Below are positions 60,078 to 64,000 of a DNA stretch of 64,000 nt, in pieces. The stretch is from an uncultured Tateyamaria sp. (GTDB lineage: Bacteria > Pseudomonadota > Alphaproteobacteria > Rhodobacterales > Rhodobacteraceae), in contig CANMVD010000007.1 in the NCBI GenBank assembly GCA_947501275.1, positions 49,570 to 113,569 of the forward strand, given 5' to 3'. Each line of letters opens with the position of its first letter. The stretch's first letter is position 1. Position numbers and translations under genes: made by a program. Below the pieces are notes generated by a model. That model did not search any database. It worked only from the letters and a program-made list of their open reading frames with translations, and was not told where the DNA came from.

Positions 60078-62734
60078 AGCTGAAGGATTATCAGAAGGCG
60101 TCCCTCGCCACCCTGCGCGCGTTTTTTGAAAAGGCCCGCGTCACCGGCCCCAAAGTGGCTTATGAGACGCTGACCGCCGAACCAGAGCTGCGCGACCGTC
60201 TGCGCGGGTATGCAGCAGGCTACAAGCCCGTTAAGGGGCTGGATGACGTGCCTTACGTTTGCTTGCGCTTACCAACGGGTGGCGGCAAGACAATCTTGGC
60301 GTCGCACTCCATCACGATTGCCAAGGATGCATGGATCGAAAAGGATTTCCCTGTTGTTCTGTGGCTGGTGCCGACGAATACGATCCGCCTACAAACTGCC
60401 GAAGCGCTGAAGAACCCCAAGCACCCTTATCGCCAAGTGCTTGACGAGGCGTTCGAAGGCCGTGTGCGCGTGTTCGATATCGGTGATTTCACCCAGCTCA
60501 CACCGCACGATATGCGGTCGAACCTGTGTGTCGTCGTCGGGACCATTCAAGCGCTGCGGCAGAGCAAAACCGACAAGTACCACGTCTACCGTCACCACGA
60601 GATGCTTGAGCCGCATTTCAGTTCTGTCTCGCCAAACGCGCCGGGATTGGAGCGCAACGATGACGGACCGTGGAAGGGCGACATCAAGTTCAGCTTCGCC
60701 AACCTGATGCACCTTCACCGCCCGCTGGTCATAATGGACGAAGCGCACAAAGCCGGATCGGACCTGAGCCAGCTTGTCTATGAACGTATCAACCCCGCCG
60801 CGTTGATCGAGTTCACCGCCACGCCCAAAGGATTCAACAACATCCTCCATTCGGTCTCGGCACAGGAGCTGAAGGATGAAGAAATGATCAAGATGCCCGT
60901 CGTTCTTGACGAGGCAGAGACGTGGCAGGGAGCGGTTAATTCCGCGATCCTGAAGCGCGCTGAGTTGCAAGAATGGGCCGACAAGGACCGTGAGGGCTAC
61001 ATTCGGCCAATCGTTCTGTTTCAGGCGCAGAAGAAAAACGAAGAAGTTACTGTAGAAGTTCTCAAGAAGCACTTGATCGAGAACGAAAATATTGACGAGG
61101 ACAAAATCGCCGTTGCAACGGGTTCCCAGCGGGAATTGGATGGGATCGATCTGTTTAAGCCCGACTGCAAGATCGAGTATGTGATCACCATTGAGGCGCT
61201 GAAAGAGGGCTGGGATTGTTCCTTCGCTTACGTGTTCTGTTCCGTCGCCAACATTCGGAGCTCGACCGACGCCGAGCAGCTTTTGGGCCGAGTGTTGCGG
61301 ATGCCCTATGCAACCCGACGCAAAGCCCCTGCCCTGAACAAGTCCTATGCTCGCTTGGTATCCAAACGCTTTGCCGAAGCCGCAAACAATTTGCGCGACA
61401 AGTTGGTGGATATGGGCTTTGAGGAAAGCGAAGCCGAGGCCAATATCGAAGCTGAACAGCCGGAGCTTTTGGATGGTCTTTTCGGACACCAAGCCCGCCG
61501 CCGCCCTACATTATCGGTCGAAGTGGACGCAACACCCGAGGTGCGCCATGCCATCTCAACAATTGCGCCTGGCACCATCAAGGTTTCAGCCAGTGAAGAC
61601 GGCAAGACAGTCATTGACCTGATCGGTGTTCCTAAACCAAGCGTCGAGAAAGTACTGTACGAGCGCACCCCGGCCAACCTGCATGGTGTCTTGCGTGAGA
61701 AGATCGAGGAGTTCAAATCCAAGAACGCCGATGAGATCGCGCCATCGCACAAGGGTGAGACTTTCGTCATCCCGCGCCTCATGGTCCATGTGCAGGGAGA
61801 TCTCGTGTTTGGTGATACCGATCTACTTATGGAGTATCATGATTGGTCGCTGTCCGATCATCCCGCCCGGCTGGAGCCGTCTGAATTTGACATCGTTGAG
61901 ACCACCAACACTTTTGAAATCGACCTTGATGGCAACCGCTTATTGATTGCATCAGGTGACAGTTCCGACCAGTTGACGATGGACGTTGATGTCGAAGACT
62001 GGACACCTGCGAGCCTCGTGCGATGGCTGGATGGGAAAGTACGAGACCAGCGAATTGGCCAGCCCGAAATGTTGGCTTGGCTAGGCGATGTCGTCACCTA
62101 TCTCAACCGTGACCGCAAATTACCCTTGGCCCAGCTCATGCGTTGCAAATTCATCCTTGCACGCAAGCTGGACGAGAAGCTCAAAGGTTTCCGTCAGGCG
62201 GAGCGGAACAAGGTCTATCAGATGAACCTTTTCGCCCCAGAGGCGCGTTTGGAGGTATCGTTCGATGACGGCTTCAAATTCTTCGATGAAATGTATGCCG
62301 AAGTGCCCAAGTATCGAGGAACAAAGTTTGCCTTCCGCAACCATTTCATGGGCCGCGATGAAGTACCTGCTTTCGACGGCAAGGAGGGTGGTGAAGAGGA
62401 GCAGTGCGCCCTAGTGATCGATGGGTTGCCCGGCCTAAAACATTGGACCCGCAATGTTAGCCGTCACCGGAATTCGTTCTCGCTCCCGACTTCCACCGAC
62501 AAATTCTATCCAGATTTCGTTGCTGAGATGAATGATGGCCGGTTGCTCGTGGTTGAGTACAAAGGTCAGGACCGAACCCCGGAAGAGAGCCGAGATTCGC
62601 GGGAAAAGGACCAGATCGGCCAGGAATGGGCGAAGGCGTCTGACGGCAAGGCTGTGTTTGTTATGGCAACCATTGAGAACAAAGATGCGGGTGGAATGCG
62701 ACAGACCATCTTGGATGCGTTGAAACTGATTTAG
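60074..62734 (+). CDS. res: Type III restriction enzyme helicase-nuclease (Res)
   Basis: An 886-residue SF2 helicase. Walker A is LPTGGGKT (about 66-73), the DEAH box is VIMDEAHKAG (222-225 for DEAH), and motif VI is EQLLGRVLRMPYATRRKAPAL. The C-terminal domain carries a PD-(D/E)xK-like nuclease site: FYPDFVAEMNDGRLLVVEYKG (about 813-833). It cleaves foreign DNA after ATP-dependent communication between two unmethylated Mod sites. It is translationally coupled to mod by a 4-nt overlap. Confidence 0.92.
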   Translation: MKLKDYQKASLATLRAFFEKARVTGPKVAYETLTAEPELRDRLRGYAAGYKPVKGLDDVPYVCLRLPTGGGKTILASHSITIAKDAWIEKDFPVVLWLVPTNTIRLQTAEALKNPKHPYRQVLDEAFEGRVRVFDIGDFTQLTPHDMRSNLCVVVGTIQALRQSKTDKYHVYRHHEMLEPHFSSVSPNAPGLERNDDGPWKGDIKFSFANLMHLHRPLVIMDEAHKAGSDLSQLVYERINPAALIEFTATPKGFNNILHSVSAQELKDEEMIKMPVVLDEAETWQGAVNSAILKRAELQEWADKDREGYIRPIVLFQAQKKNEEVTVEVLKKHLIENENIDEDKIAVATGSQRELDGIDLFKPDCKIEYVITIEALKEGWDCSFAYVFCSVANIRSSTDAEQLLGRVLRMPYATRRKAPALNKSYARLVSKRFAEAANNLRDKLVDMGFEESEAEANIEAEQPELLDGLFGHQARRRPTLSVEVDATPEVRHAISTIAPGTIKVSASEDGKTVIDLIGVPKPSVEKVLYERTPANLHGVLREKIEEFKSKNADEIAPSHKGETFVIPRLMVHVQGDLVFGDTDLLMEYHDWSLSDHPARLEPSEFDIVETTNTFEIDLDGNRLLIASGDSSDQLTMDVDVEDWTPASLVRWLDGKVRDQRIGQPEMLAWLGDVVTYLNRDRKLPLAQLMRCKFILARKLDEKLKGFRQAERNKVYQMNLFAPEARLEVSFDDGFKFFDEMYAEVPKYRGTKFAFRNHFMGRDEVPAFDGKEGGEEEQCALVIDGLPGLKHWTRNVSRHRNSFSLPTSTDKFYPDFVAEMNDGRLLVVEYKGQDRTPEESRDSREKDQIGQEWAKASDGKAVFVMATIENKDAGGMRQTILDALKLI

Positions 62735-62793
62735 ACCCTGTGAATTTAAGCAACAAATTATGATGGGTGGCTGAAGCCGCCAATGAGGAAGAC

Positions 62794-63963
62794 ATGACAG
62801 ACGTTCTAAAACTGAACCTTCAGAATTGCTATGGAATAGGCAAACTGGAAGCAGAACTCGAGTTCAACCATAAAGGCTTCGCAATTTATGCGCCGAACGG
62901 CGTAATGAAGACCTCTTTCGCCAGAACAATGACCGACCTGTCCCAAGGGAAGTCTCCAAGCGACCTAGCATTCCCGGATCGCGATAGCATTTTCGAAGTA
63001 TCACTTAACGATGAACCCATTGTTAAAGAAGAGATATTTGTGGTTCAGTCTTACGATGAGAAGTATGCTTCCAGCGAAGTCTCGACGTTACTTGCCAATT
63101 CTGACTTGAAGCAACGATATGAAGACGTCCACCGTTCTATCGGCGAGGCCAAAAAAGAAGTCGATAGGAGCCTAAAACGCTCATCTGGGTTCGGCGAGAA
63201 GTCGCGCGAAAACCTCGATCCGATCATCAAAGAAATTTTTGGGGAGAACTACTATGACGCCCTTCTCGGCTTAGAAGGTGAATTGAGCGAGACCAGTCTC
63301 AGCAGCCTTGCAGACGCTAACTACAAGATCCTCTTCGACCCGAAAGTACTGCAGCTGCTGGCGGATGAAACCGTTGGCGAAGCAGTTGCGGATTTCGCGC
63401 AAAAGTATGATGAAATAACCGAGACATCACCGATTTTGCGACGGAATTTTCAGTATCACAATGCCACTGACGTACAGCAACAGCTTGCCTCGAACAACTT
63501 CTTTGACGCAGGGCACACTATAAGTCTAGCGGACGAAACCAGCCTTGAAAAAACAGAGTTTTCTTCAAACGAAGAACTTCGCGACATAATAGAAGCTGAA
63601 AAGCAGCGAGTATTCGAAGATGATGGCATAAAGAAAAGGTTTGATGCGTTTAACGCTAAAATCAAGAACAAGGAACTCCAAGCATTTCGTGATTACATCA
63701 CTGAAAACAAACACCTTATTCCAGAGCTGGAAGATCGCGATGCCTTTAAAAGAAAGTTATGGATGCAGTATCTTTTGCAGGCTCAAGTCCCATATGCCGA
63801 ACTCATTTCCAAATATCGGAGTGGTCAGGCCGAGCTCGAAAGCATCATAGCTGAAGCCGATGCTAGCCGAGGTGATTGGGACGACGTGATTGCGGATTTC
63901 AATCGCCGTTTCCTTTATCTTCCGTGTCCGTCGTCAGGGGTTTTGGGACCAATGGCGGCCTGA
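62794..63963 (+). pseudogene. Defence-type ATPase with atypical Walker A, likely interrupted
   Basis: ATG 62794 (MTDVLKLNLQNCYGIGKLEAEL), with AGGAAG upstream, is the start; 389 residues. The N-terminus matches a family of unnamed ATPases common in restriction and phage-defence islands: a Rad50-like opening followed by FAIYAPNGVMKTSFARTM, where a P-loop of sequence APNGVMKTS replaces GxxxxGKS. A helical middle (EVDRSLKRSSGFGEKSRE) may form a coiled coil. After DFNRRF (nt 63912) the sequence becomes LYLPCPSSGVLGPMAA and stops, unlike the continuation expected for the family; the downstream bases look unrelated. I therefore treat it as truncated by insertion. A genuine short variant cannot be excluded. 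Confidence 0.6.
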
Positions 63964-64000
63964 ACTAAGCAAGAGTTTGGCTCATCTTGTTGGATTGATT
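63913..64000. other. Possible insertion-sequence end interrupting the ATPase gene
   Basis: The last 88 bases do not continue the ATPase reading. On the plus strand another frame stays open to the window edge (RVRRQGFWDQWRPELSK), and on the minus strand a frame ends PKTPDDGHGR near 63918. Either would suit the end of an inserted mobile gene, but only the start of it is visible, so the type cannot be named. Confidence 0.35.

Larger units (their letters stand above)
55990..64000. mobile_element. Integrative genomic island at tRNA-Cys carrying type III R-M and a defence-type ATPase (right end outside window)
   Basis: The stretch contains integrase, two small DNA-binding proteins, a divergent phage-type repressor, a small membrane protein, type III mod and res, and an unusual ATPase, with composition lower in GC than the flanking core genes. 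The integrase reads toward the tRNA 3' end, as in prophage-like or tRNA-targeted elements. The other end (attR, a duplicate of the tRNA-Cys 3' end) is not in this window. Confidence 0.8.

Noticed and set aside
1-64000. CRISPR array or rRNA operon
   Set aside because: No regularly spaced repeats and no rRNA-like sequence were seen on either strand.

Overview
The window is a GC-rich alphaproteobacterial chromosome segment and almost certainly belongs to the Rhodobacteraceae (Roseobacter-type). The evidence is the gene content: a DUF6280 protein, a VPLPA-CTERM protein, a non-pyrrolysine MttB-family methyltransferase, an Lrp-type PutR next to PutA, a carnitine degradation cluster with a dehydrogenase-thioesterase fusion, and a GAAC-N7-GAAC (alphaproteobacterial LexA type) box. 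Nearly all genes carry recognisable starts, and most of the ORF track is antisense or frame-shadow of these genes. I saw no rRNA and no CRISPR array.

Layout. 1-1258: an H-NOX-like protein overlapping an HNOBA-GGDEF diguanylate cyclase (cut by the window edge). 1370-4027: MttB-family methyltransferase, HAD phosphatase, DUF3572. 4122-5519: PleD-type REC-REC-GGDEF. 5563-7582: ECF sigma operon (EF-hand protein, sigma factor, small membrane protein, periplasmic sensor). 7796-11881: DUF983, NUDIX, EamA transporter, fatty acid desaturase, XRE regulator. 11964-15961: carnitine catabolism (dehydrogenase-thioesterase fusion, lipocalin lipoprotein, BKACE enzyme, divergent CdhR-like regulator). 16080-21616: aldo/keto reductase, SOS-box-controlled ImuA, YceI, MFS transporter, metG. 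22157-25031: chemoreceptor and tRNA-Leu(UAA). 25077-31332: TPR protein, putR/putA, rhomboid protease, inositol monophosphatase. 31724-36084: VPLPA-CTERM protein, divergent metR/metF with a MetR box, a thioesterase and a DUF2235 hydrolase. 36062-42866: lone CoxL-type molybdopterin subunit, DUF3592, valS, DUF1992. 42986-46961: enoyl-CoA hydratase, a 55-residue Tat-signal protein, two PLP aminotransferases, a small membrane protein. 47145-55771: ABC exporter, glycosyltransferase, YgfZ, EF-P, DUF6280, a membrane hydrolase, a PopZ-like protein, TolC, and an L-isoaspartate methyltransferase-type protein.

The last 8 kb (from tRNA-Cys at 55927 to the window end) are an accessory island. An integrase points at the tRNA 3' end, followed by two small DNA-binding proteins, a divergent phage-type repressor with palindromic operators, a two-helix membrane protein overlapping the repressor, a type III restriction-modification pair (mod/res, 4-nt overlap), and an ATPase with an unusual Walker A of the kind found in defence islands. 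The ATPase reading frame loses family-like sequence after residue ~373, probably because another element is inserted there; its far side lies outside the window. This island is the best candidate for a less-described (anti-phage) system. Other notable points are an H-NOX-like protein without the expected haem ligands, a PleD-type protein whose receiver domains lack the phospho-acceptor, an orphan ImuA, and a PopZ-like protein.
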